This document shows positions 26,698-34,439 of a stretch of 64,000 bases of DNA, piece by piece. The position numbers and the translations under genes were made by a program. Origin of the DNA: Actinopolymorpha rutila. GTDB lineage: Bacteria > Actinomycetota > Actinomycetes > Propionibacteriales > Actinopolymorphaceae. Each line of letters starts with the position of its first letter. Within the stretch, counting starts at the first letter, position 1. The notes under the pieces were generated by a model that was not told the DNA's origin, did not search any database, and worked only from the letters and a program-made list of their open reading frames with translations. Where the stretch lies: NCBI RefSeq assembly GCF_013407855.1, contig NZ_JACBZH010000001.1, positions 4,526,001 to 4,590,000 on the forward strand, read 5' to 3'.

Positions 26698-27702
26698 GTG
26701 TCCGCACGTGCATCGAGCGCGGTGAGCCGTCGGTCCACCACCAAGCCCTCCACCGCGACCGACCCCCGGGTGCCGCGGAGGTTCGGCCTGGTCGGACAGG
26801 AGTGGCGCAACCAGCGCAACGGCATCCTGTTCATCTCGCCGTGGATCATCGGGTTCCTGGTCTTCTCCCTGGGCCCGATGCTCGCGTCGTTCTACTTCAG
26901 CTTCACGTCCTACAACGTGCTGAAGGCACCGCGGTGGATCGGCGTGCAGAACTACGTGAACATCTTCGCCCACGACCCCTACCTGCGTACGGCTGTGGTC
27001 AACACGCTCTACCTCGCGGTGCTCGGAGTGTCTCTCGGCACGCTGCTGTCGCTGGTCCTGGCGATGCTGCTCAACCAGCGGGTGAAGGGCATCGGGATCT
27101 ACCGCACGTTGTACTACCTGCCGACGATGCTGCCGATCGTGGTCAGCTCGTTCATCTTCCTGCTGGTGCTCGACCCGCAGTTCGGCGTCATCAACAACCT
27201 TCTCGCGTTGTTCGGCATCCCCGGCCCGGGGTGGCTGAGCTCACCGGACTGGTCCAAGCCGGCCCTGATCGTGCTGGGCCTGTGGGGCGTGGGCAACAGC
27301 GTCGTCATCTACCTCGCCGGCCTGCAGGACGTACCCCGCCACCTGATGGAGGCGGCGGAGGTCGACGGCGCCGGCTGGTGGCGGCGGCTGGTGCACGTGA
27401 CCCTGCCGATGCTGAGCCCGGTGATCTTCTTCAACGTGGTGCTGGCGATCATCGCGGCGTTCCAGAACTTCGTCAGCATCTTCTTCCTCACCGACGGAAC
27501 CGGCGGCCCTGCCAGGTCGACCGTCACCTGGGGCCTGCAGATCTACACGAACGCCTTCGTCAACGGCCGGATGGGATACGCCTCGGCGATGTCCTGGATC
27601 ATGTTCGTGATCGTGCTCCTGGTCACCCTGGGGTTGTTCCGGCTCGGTTCGCACGTCGTCTACTACGAGGGCGCCGAGGGCAACGCCCGCAGACGCAGGT
27701 GA
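26698..27702 (+). CDS. Sugar ABC transporter permease (MalF type)
   Basis: 334 residues with six predicted membrane segments. An N-terminal cytoplasmic stretch is followed by the first helix (ISPWIIGFLVFSLGPMLA), and the EAA loop is EAAEVDGAGWWRRLVHVTLPML (split motif, Gly and Asp present). It forms the membrane channel with the next gene product. GTG 26698 has GGAGGAG six bases upstream and lies 16 bases after the stop of the binding-protein gene. Confidence 0.93.
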   Translation: MSARASSAVSRRSTTKPSTATDPRVPRRFGLVGQEWRNQRNGILFISPWIIGFLVFSLGPMLASFYFSFTSYNVLKAPRWIGVQNYVNIFAHDPYLRTAVVNTLYLAVLGVSLGTLLSLVLAMLLNQRVKGIGIYRTLYYLPTMLPIVVSSFIFLLVLDPQFGVINNLLALFGIPGPGWLSSPDWSKPALIVLGLWGVGNSVVIYLAGLQDVPRHLMEAAEVDGAGWWRRLVHVTLPMLSPVIFFNVVLAIIAAFQNFVSIFFLTDGTGGPARSTVTWGLQIYTNAFVNGRMGYASAMSWIMFVIVLLVTLGLFRLGSHVVYYEGAEGNARRRR

Positions 27703-27749
27703 GATCCGTCCTCGGCAATGTGACGTTGACAGGCAGGAGGAGTCAGGCG

Positions 27750-28604
27750 ATGGCACGATCGGCGGGCCTCCCGGCGGGGTTGGTGACACTGGGCCGGACC
27801 GGACGGCACGTGGTCCTCGCGTTGGTGGGACTGGCGTTCGTGGTCCCCGTCCTCGCGCTGGTGTCGACGTCGCTGAAGACGCAGGAACAGAACCTCCGGG
27901 TGCCGCCGATGTGGATCCCGGTCTCACCCCACTTCGCCAACTACGCGGCGGCGTTCCAGACCGTGCCGGTGTGGACGTTCTTCCGAAACAGCCTGTTCGT
28001 CGCCGCGGTGTCGGTGGTCGGCGTGGCGGTGTCGAGCGCGTTGGTGGCGTACGGCTTCTCCCACATCCGCTGGCGCGGGCGCAACGTGGTGTTCGTGCTC
28101 GTCATCAGCACGATGTTGTTGCCGTACGAGGTGACGATGATCTCGCAGTACATCATGTTCGCCAACCTGGGTTGGGTGAACACCTTCCTGCCGCTGACGG
28201 TGCCGAGCTTCTTCGGCGTGCCGTTCTACATCTTCATGCTGCGGCAGTTCTTCCTGCGGATCCCGGTCGAGATGACCGAGGCGGCCCGGATCGACGGCGC
28301 CTCGGAGCTGCGTATCTTCGCGAGCATCGTGCTGCCGCTGGCGATTCCGGCATTGTCGGTGGTGGGTCTGCTCCAGTTCGTGGCGAGCTGGAACGACTTC
28401 CTCGGCCCGCTCATCTACCTCAACGACCCCAACCTCTACACGCTCTCGCTGGGCATGCACTACTTCCGCACCAGCCTCTACCAGACCGAGCTGGGTCCCC
28501 AGGCGGCGTACGCGTTCATGATCGCGCTGCCGGTGATCGTGGTGTTCTTCCTGGCCCAGCGCAGGTTCATCCAGGGGATCGCTCTGACGGGCCTGAAGGG
28601 CTGA
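27750..28604 (+). CDS. Sugar ABC transporter permease (MalG type)
   Basis: 284 residues with six predicted membrane segments and the EAA loop TEAARIDGASELRIF, which contacts the ATPase. It pairs with the MalF-type permease in the importer. AGGAGGAG precedes the ATG. The last 38 bases overlap the 3' end of the convergent TetR gene, so antisense effects at the ends are possible. Confidence 0.93.
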   Translation: MARSAGLPAGLVTLGRTGRHVVLALVGLAFVVPVLALVSTSLKTQEQNLRVPPMWIPVSPHFANYAAAFQTVPVWTFFRNSLFVAAVSVVGVAVSSALVAYGFSHIRWRGRNVVFVLVISTMLLPYEVTMISQYIMFANLGWVNTFLPLTVPSFFGVPFYIFMLRQFFLRIPVEMTEAARIDGASELRIFASIVLPLAIPALSVVGLLQFVASWNDFLGPLIYLNDPNLYTLSLGMHYFRTSLYQTELGPQAAYAFMIALPVIVVFFLAQRRFIQGIALTGLKG

Positions 28605-29199
28605 CGGTCTCGTAGGACACGAGGAACGCCTCCGCCGCCTCGTCCACGGCGTCCCGGTCACCGGTGGCGAGCAGGTCGAACAGCAGACCGCGGGCGACTG
28701 CCAGCGCCAGCCGTGCGTGTGCCCGCGCCTCGTCCTCCGACCGGCCGGTACGCCGGCTCAGCTCGGTGAGCGGTGGCAGCCAGGCGTCGACGATGCCGTC
28801 CAGCAGGGGTACGGCGTGTGGGTTGCCGACGAGTGCCTGTCCGGTCAGCTCGAAGAAGAGCCGCGCGGGCCAGTGGTCGGCGGCGGACAGGTGCCGGTGG
28901 AACTCCCGGGCGAGGTGCGCGGCGCTGTGGCCGGAGTCCAGGTTCAGCTGCGCCATCGCCGCGCGTTGCTCGGCCTCGACCCGGCGTACCACCTCCACGA
29001 GCAGTCCGTCCTTGGAACCGAAGTGGTAGATGAGCATGCGGTGGCTGGTGCCGAGTTCGGCGGCCAGCCCGCGCAGGCTGAAGTCGCCGACGCCGTGCCG
29101 GGCGAAGTGCGCGACGACCTCGTCGAGCAACCGGTCCCGGGCCGACGGAGCGGCGGACCGTCGCTCGGATCGGTTGCCTGGTTGACTGTCCTTCGGCAT
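28567..29199 (-). CDS. TetR-family transcriptional regulator
   Basis: 210 residues. The N-terminal helix-turn-helix (ARDRLLDEVVAHFARHG, LAAELGTSHRMLIYHFGSKDGL) is followed by a ligand-binding helical domain. It would repress transcription by binding the perfect palindrome at 29198-29215, which overlaps its own start codon and lies in front of the divergent SRPBCC gene. Autoregulation and control of that gene are therefore likely. ATG 29199 is chosen because the DNA-binding domain starts about 20 residues later, as usual. Confidence 0.92.
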   Translation of the reverse strand: MPKDSQPGNRSERRSAAPSARDRLLDEVVAHFARHGVGDFSLRGLAAELGTSHRMLIYHFGSKDGLLVEVVRRVEAEQRAAMAQLNLDSGHSAAHLAREFHRHLSAADHWPARLFFELTGQALVGNPHAVPLLDGIVDAWLPPLTELSRRTGRSEDEARAHARLALAVARGLLFDLLATGDRDAVDEAAEAFLVSYETVSPSGPSERSPG

Positions 29200-29215
29200 G
29201 TACCAGATGGTACAT
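29198..29215. promoter_or_regulatory. TetR operator: 18-bp inverted repeat
   Basis: ATGTACCA-GA-TGGTACAT, perfect 8-bp arms with a 2-bp centre. It overlaps the start codon of the tetR gene and lies 79 bases before the divergent SRPBCC start. Arm length and position are typical of TetR-family operators. Confidence 0.75.
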
Positions 29216-29293
29216 ATGACGGTGTGAAGTCCCGCTGTGCCGCGCACGGACACCCTGGGTGGCCCGCGGCTCGTGGCTCCCTTGGAGGAAGTC

Positions 29294-29740
29294 ATGCACG
29301 ACGAGGTCGAGTTCGAGGTCGCCGCACCTGTCGAGCAGGTCTGGAAGCTGCTGGTCGACGTCGAGCGCTGGCCGGAGTGGAGCGAGTCGATGACGTCGGT
29401 CCGCCGGCTCGGCACCGGTCCGCTCGCCGTCGGCGAACGCGCCGTGGTCAAGCAGCCGAAGCTGCCGAAGCTGACCTGGGAGGTGACCGAACTCGCCGAA
29501 GGTTCGTCGTTCGTGTGGGTCAGCCGCACCCCCGGGGTGCTCACCACCGGCAGTCACTACGTCTCTCCCGCGGTGTCGGCGGACGGAACGCCGGCTTCGA
29601 AGGTCCGGCTGGCCGTCTCCCACACCGGCCCGGGCGCCAAGCTGGTCGGGTTGTTCGCCAACTCCCTCACCCGCAGCTATCTGCAGATGGAGCGGCGCGG
29701 CCTCACCGCCCGGGCGGAGTCGACGGCGGCCCAGAGCTGA
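29294..29740 (+). CDS. SRPBCC family protein
   Basis: 148 residues with the START-like fold: HDEVEFEVAAPVEQVWKLLVDVERWPEWSESM at the N-terminus (split here as two motifs, EVAAPVEQVW and ERWPEWSESM), strands in the centre and a C-terminal helix (LVGLFANSLTRSYLQ). It likely binds a hydrophobic ligand. ATG 29294 has GGAGG at six bases. It is divergent from the TetR gene and probably its regulatory target; ligand and regulator may share an effector. Confidence 0.85.
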   Translation: MHDEVEFEVAAPVEQVWKLLVDVERWPEWSESMTSVRRLGTGPLAVGERAVVKQPKLPKLTWEVTELAEGSSFVWVSRTPGVLTTGSHYVSPAVSADGTPASKVRLAVSHTGPGAKLVGLFANSLTRSYLQMERRGLTARAESTAAQS

Positions 29741-29761
29741 CCAACCTCAGAGCGACCAACC

Positions 29762-30850
29762 TCAGAGCTGACCGAGCTTCACCTTCACCGTCGCGTTTTT
29801 GCCCTGCCGGCGGATCGAGACGGTGACCAGTTGGCCGGGCCGGTGCTGGGCGACGACCTCGCCGAGTGCCGCGCTCGTCGGGGTCCGCACACCGTTGACG
29901 GCGGTGATGATGTCGCCGCGCAGGATGCCGGCGTTCGCCGCACCGCTGCCGGCGCGCACCGACACGACGCCGACCCCGATCGGTGTGCCCTGCGGGTCGG
30001 TCACCGTCGAGCCGGTCACGCCGAGCGCCGCCCGGCCGGAGTTCACCACCCTCCCGTGTCTGATGATCTGGCCGGCGATCCGGGTCACGGTGTTGCTCGG
30101 GATCGCGAACCCGATGCCGGCCGCGACGCCGCCACCCTCGGTCTGCGGGTCGGTGGCGGCGAGGGTGGGGATTCCGACCACGTTTCCGGTCAGGTCGACC
30201 AGGGCGCCGCCGCTGTTGCCCGGGTTGATCGGCGCGGACGTCTGGATCATGCTCGTGATCGTCGTGCCCGGCACTCCGTCGCGCGCCGACTCGGGCACGG
30301 TGCGCCCTACGGCCGAGATGATGCCGCTGGTGACACTGCCGGACAGGCCGAGCGGGTTGCCCATGGCCAGCACGATCTGGCCCACCCGGAGCTTGGTCGA
30401 GTCGGCGAACGTCGCGGGTGCCAGCCGTGGCGGCTGGTCCAGCTTGACCACGGCGAGATCGCTCGGGGTGTACGCCGAGACCAGGTGTGCGGTCAGCGGC
30501 GCTCCGCCCGTGGCGAGCAGGACCTGCACCGTGGTGGACCGGCCCAGCACGTGCGCGTTGGTGACGATGTGGCCCTGCTTGTCGTAGATGATGCCGGAGC
30601 CGAGCCCGCCGCCACTGACGTTGAGCTGTACGACGGAGATCAGGGTGTGCCGTACGACGGCCTCGTAGTCACGCTGGAGCGCCTGCGCCTCACCACCGGG
30701 CGCCGCCGCACGGGCTCCGACCTTCGACGCGCCTGCGCCGTCCCGGGAGCTGCCGGGTGGGCTGTCGGTGCATCCGGCCGCGGCACCGGCGAACGCGGCG
30801 AGCACGACGAACCCGGACACCGCGAACCGAAACCGTCGGGTCGTTCCCAT
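29762..30850 (-). CDS. HtrA-like trypsin-fold serine protease with PDZ domain, lipoprotein
   Basis: 362 residues. The signal peptide ends in AAGC (Cys27), suggesting a lipid-anchored extracytoplasmic protein. The protease domain has His100 (TNAHV), Asp131 (SDLAVVKL) and Ser213 (NPGNSGGA). The C-terminal PDZ domain (about 270-362) contains GVVSVRAGSGAANAGILRGDIITAVNG (motif core GILRGDIITAVNG). DegP/HtrA proteins degrade or refold damaged envelope proteins. It is not next to a sigma-E-type regulator here. It converges on the SRPBCC gene with a 21-bp gap that contains a 15-base direct repeat (GACCAACCTCAGAGC-like). Confidence 0.92.
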   Translation of the reverse strand: MGTTRRFRFAVSGFVVLAAFAGAAAGCTDSPPGSSRDGAGASKVGARAAAPGGEAQALQRDYEAVVRHTLISVVQLNVSGGGLGSGIIYDKQGHIVTNAHVLGRSTTVQVLLATGGAPLTAHLVSAYTPSDLAVVKLDQPPRLAPATFADSTKLRVGQIVLAMGNPLGLSGSVTSGIISAVGRTVPESARDGVPGTTITSMIQTSAPINPGNSGGALVDLTGNVVGIPTLAATDPQTEGGGVAAGIGFAIPSNTVTRIAGQIIRHGRVVNSGRAALGVTGSTVTDPQGTPIGVGVVSVRAGSGAANAGILRGDIITAVNGVRTPTSAALGEVVAQHRPGQLVTVSIRRQGKNATVKVKLGQL

Positions 30851-31110
30851 GGGCGGGCCACCCCCTCGCCCGTACGCAGCGTCGTACGCGATGTACCCGG
30901 GGAGCCGCCGGCCTACGCCGCTGTCAGCCTCACAGGACGGCGTCCGAGCCGGCGCCTGAGACGGTGCCCGAGACGGTCCGCAGGAACCCAGGCAGTGGAC
31001 CCGGGGTTTACCCAGGCGGTCGGTGGCTTACGCTGCCGGTGCGTCGTACCTCACTGGCCGCCACCGGCCATCGCGCAGGAGCGGTGCCGGACATACTCCG
31101 CGGAGGGACC

Positions 31111-31185
31111 GTGACCATCCCGACCGTCTCGTCGTTGACGTTCCGGACCGGCCGGAGCGGCAGCGGGACGGGGACGCGCAGATGA
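31111..31185 (+). CDS. Short leader ORF coupled to the GGDEF gene
   Basis: GTG 31111 is preceded by GGAGG at four to five bases and opens a 24-codon frame rich in Thr, Ser, Gly and Arg. Its TGA overlaps the ATG of the GGDEF gene in an ATGA arrangement. The GGDEF start itself has no ribosome site, so this leader may deliver ribosomes by translational coupling. A CATACT box about 14 bases upstream could be a -10 element. The peptide resembles no family I know. Confidence 0.4.
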   Translation: MTIPTVSSLTFRTGRSGSGTGTRR

Positions 31186-32897
31186 ACCACTCGAACCACC
31201 GCCATGCCGCGCGGGACGTCGGCCCACCGGGTGCCCAGGAAGGTGCCCGAGCAGGCGCCCACATGGGTGCCCGGCAGATCCCGCAGATGCGGGCGCGCCC
31301 GCCCGAGCTCGCGGACGTGACCGGGCTGCTGATCCGCGCCCAGTCCGGATCCGCCCGCGAGGTGGTGGCCGAGGTCGACGACCTGCTGGCAGAGGCCCGG
31401 CGCGGGCACGCACACGACCGGGCGCAGTGGCTGCGGTTCGTACGCTTCGCCGCCCACCACGAACTCGGCGAACTCGCCCGCGCCGACGACGCGGCGACCG
31501 AGATGATCCGGCTGGCCGAACCGCGCGACGACCGGACCTGGGAGGCGTTCGGGCACGCCCTGCGCGGGATGGCGCTGTTGCTGCGCAGCCGGTTCGAGCC
31601 GGCCTACGACGAGCTCGCCCGCGCCGTGGTCCTGCTGGAGGAGATCTCCGAGCCCGGCTACGCGATCGGGCACGCCATCAACGCCGCCGTGCTCGCGCTC
31701 GCCCGCCTGGACCTGTACGAGCTGGCCGTCACCTGGCTGGAGCGGCTGAGGGCGGTGTCGGCCGCGTTGTCCGACGCCATGCTCGCGACCCTGTACGCCT
31801 ACAACAGCGGCTGGCTGGAACTCAACTGGGCGTGCGAGCTGGAACTCATCGGCGAGACCGACGCCGCCGGCGCGCACTACCGCGCGACGCTGGCCGCGTT
31901 CGAGGCGGCGCCGTCGGGAGTGGACGCGATCGACCGGTCGTACTGGCCGCGCGAGGTGGTCGTGCAGGCCGGTGCGGCGCGGGCGATGCTCGGCGCGGGT
32001 GCAGAGGTCGTCCAGGAGCTGCGCGCTCACCTGGACGCCGTCGCCGCGACCGAACGCCAGGAGGCCACCATCGTCGGTTACCTCGGCCTGGCCCGCGCGC
32101 ACGCCAACGAGGGTGAGACCGACCAGGCGGTGGAGTGCGCCGCGCAGGCCTGCGCCGTGGGCGACACGCTGCCGCGGCTGAACGTGGTCGCCGTACGCGC
32201 CTACTGGGAGTACGCCGAACTGCTGCGCCGCGTGCACGGTCCCGAACCCACCGGCCAGGCGTACGCCCGGCTGACGTCGCGGCTGGTCCGCGACCGCTGG
32301 AACGAACGCCGGGCCCGGGTGACCTCCTTCGACGAGCGGCTGACCGCCGAGCGGCTGCGCGACGAGCTGCGCCGCCGGGCCGCGGCGTACCTCACCGACC
32401 CGCTGACCGGACTCGGCAACAGGCGGCTGATCGAGATCCGGCTCCCGGAGCTCCTGGTGGAGTCGGCCGCGACCGGACATCCGCTCGCGGTCGCGTTCGT
32501 CGACGTCGACGACTTCAAGAGTGTCAACGACGAGTTGTCACACCTGGTGGGCGACGACCTGCTGCGGGAACTGGCGCAGGAGATGCGGGCGGCGCTGTCC
32601 CCCGACGACGCGGTGGCCAGGTTCGGCGGGGAGGAGTTCGTGATCGTGTTGCCGAGCCGCGACGCCGAGCAGGCGTTCGACGTGGTGGACGCGCTCCGCC
32701 GGCGGATCGAGGAACGCGTGTGGAACTGCCTGCCGCACGACCGCCGGATCCGGATCACCGCGGGCCTGGCGCAGTCGTGGCACGGCGCCACCCGTACGCA
32801 GCTGCTGGCCGCCGCCGACGAGGCGCTGCTGCGGGCCAAGCGGCAGGGCAAGAACCGCGTCGAGGTCCGGGCGAGCCCGCTCGCCGGCGACCTGTAG
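31182..32897 (+). CDS. Diguanylate cyclase with helical (TPR-like) N-terminal region
   Basis: 571 residues. About 400 N-terminal residues are alpha-helical with TPR-like spacing and no membrane segment. A coiled linker leads to a GGDEF domain: DPLTGLGNRRL, VDVDDFKSVND and the active-site GGEEF at 482-486, all intact, so synthesis of cyclic di-GMP from two GTP is expected. An RxxD inhibitory site is not obvious five residues before GGEEF. The N-terminal domain probably senses a cytoplasmic signal or protein partner. ATG 31182 overlaps the stop of a short leader ORF. Confidence 0.9.
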   Translation: MNHSNHRHAARDVGPPGAQEGARAGAHMGARQIPQMRARPPELADVTGLLIRAQSGSAREVVAEVDDLLAEARRGHAHDRAQWLRFVRFAAHHELGELARADDAATEMIRLAEPRDDRTWEAFGHALRGMALLLRSRFEPAYDELARAVVLLEEISEPGYAIGHAINAAVLALARLDLYELAVTWLERLRAVSAALSDAMLATLYAYNSGWLELNWACELELIGETDAAGAHYRATLAAFEAAPSGVDAIDRSYWPREVVVQAGAARAMLGAGAEVVQELRAHLDAVAATERQEATIVGYLGLARAHANEGETDQAVECAAQACAVGDTLPRLNVVAVRAYWEYAELLRRVHGPEPTGQAYARLTSRLVRDRWNERRARVTSFDERLTAERLRDELRRRAAAYLTDPLTGLGNRRLIEIRLPELLVESAATGHPLAVAFVDVDDFKSVNDELSHLVGDDLLRELAQEMRAALSPDDAVARFGGEEFVIVLPSRDAEQAFDVVDALRRRIEERVWNCLPHDRRIRITAGLAQSWHGATRTQLLAAADEALLRAKRQGKNRVEVRASPLAGDL

Positions 32898-32993
32898 GTC
32901 ACAGATCGGCCAGGCGGGATCCGCGGCGGGGGTCGCGGCGGGTCCGCGGCGGGGGTCGCGCGAAAGTTGGGCTCCGGGCGTACGGTCGAGTGC

Positions 32994-34376
32994 GTGACCC
33001 GACCCACCACGCTCGGCGCCCTGCGCGCCACACCGCACCAGCACCGCAGCGTCAAGGAAGAGCTACGCACCAATCTTGTCGCCGCCCTCCGATCGGGCGC
33101 TTCGGCGTTCCCCGGCATCGTGGGCTTCGACGACACGGTCCTCCCGCAGGTCGAACGCGCCCTGCTCGCCGGGCACGACCTCGTACTCCTGGGTGAGCGC
33201 GGCCAGGGCAAGACCCGGCTGATGCGCACGCTCGTCGGCCTGCTCGACGAGTGGACCCCGGTGGTCGAGGGCTGTGAGATCAACGACCACCCGTACGCCC
33301 CGACCTGCACCCGGTGCCGGCGGCTGGCCGGCGAGCTCGGCGACGAGCTGCCCGTGGCGTGGAAGCACCGCGAGGAGAGGTACGGCGAGAAGCTCGCCAC
33401 CCCCGACACCAGCGTCGGCGACCTGGTGGGCGACGTGGACCCGGTGAAGGTCGCCGAGGGCCGCACGCTCGGTGACCCCGAGACCATCCACTACGGCCTG
33501 GTCCCCCGCACCAACCGCGGCATCTTCGCCCTCAACGAGCTTCCCGACCTGGCCGAACGCATCCAGGTGGCGTTGTTCAACGTGCTGGAGGAACGCGACA
33601 TCCAGGTGCGCGGCTACCTGCTGCGGTTGCCGCTGGACGTGCTGCTGGTCGCCTCCGCCAACCCCGAGGACTACACCAACCGCGGCCGGATCATCACCCC
33701 GCTGAAGGACCGGTTCGGCGCCGAGATCCGTACGCACTACCCGCTGGAGGTCAGCGAGGAGCTGGTCCTGATCCGCCAGGAGGCGCAGCTGGCCGCGCCG
33801 GTGCCGGACTTCCTGCTGGAGGTGGTGGCCCGGCTGACCCGTGGCCTGCGCGAGTCGCCCTCGATCGACCAGCGGTCCGGCGTGTCCGCCCGGTTCGCGA
33901 TCACCGCCGCGGAGACGATCGGCGCCTCCGCGCTACGTCGGTCCGCCCTCACCGGCGAGGCCGACCCGGTGGCGCGGGTCTGCGACGTGCCCGGCGTCCT
34001 GCCCACCCTGCACGGCAAGGTGGAGTTCGAGATGGGCGAGGAGGGCCGCGAGCAGGAGATCTTCGGCCACCAGCTGCGGGTGGCGGTGGCGGAGACGTTC
34101 CGCGACCGGCTGCGCGGGCTCGACCTCGGCGGGTTCAGCAACCGGTTCGCCGAGGGATCGACCGTGGAGACCGGTGAGCTCACCCGCGGCGACGAGCTGC
34201 TCGACCAGCTCGGCACCATCCCCGGCCTGGCGAAGGTCCTGGAGCGGCTCGACCTCGGTGACGCGCCGTCCCACGGCGAGGTGGCCTCGGCGGTGGAGTT
34301 CGTCCTGGAAGGCCTGCACCTCACCCGGCGGCTGGCGAAGGAGACCGTGGACGGGGTGACCTACTACGGCGCCTGA
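32994..34376 (+). CDS. Magnesium-chelatase-like AAA+ ATPase (MoxR/BchI type)
   Basis: 460 residues. Walker A is GERGQGKT (67-74); FALNELPDL supplies the Walker B region (about 178), and VASANPEDYTNRGRIITPLKDRFG contains sensor 1 and the arginine finger (core SANPEDYTNRG). A CTRC pair (Cys105, Cys108) sits in an insertion and could bind metal or form a disulfide. It works with the VWA protein encoded next, as in chelatase- or MoxR-type pairs that remodel protein or metal centres. The client is unknown. GTG 32994 is chosen by family alignment from memory. Confidence 0.88.
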   Translation: MTRPTTLGALRATPHQHRSVKEELRTNLVAALRSGASAFPGIVGFDDTVLPQVERALLAGHDLVLLGERGQGKTRLMRTLVGLLDEWTPVVEGCEINDHPYAPTCTRCRRLAGELGDELPVAWKHREERYGEKLATPDTSVGDLVGDVDPVKVAEGRTLGDPETIHYGLVPRTNRGIFALNELPDLAERIQVALFNVLEERDIQVRGYLLRLPLDVLLVASANPEDYTNRGRIITPLKDRFGAEIRTHYPLEVSEELVLIRQEAQLAAPVPDFLLEVVARLTRGLRESPSIDQRSGVSARFAITAAETIGASALRRSALTGEADPVARVCDVPGVLPTLHGKVEFEMGEEGREQEIFGHQLRVAVAETFRDRLRGLDLGGFSNRFAEGSTVETGELTRGDELLDQLGTIPGLAKVLERLDLGDAPSHGEVASAVEFVLEGLHLTRRLAKETVDGVTYYGA

Positions 34377-34439
34377 CCGGCACCCCGATCGGCTGTCCGT
34401 TCGGCACCACCAGCACAGGCACTCGAGAAGGGCGGCGCG

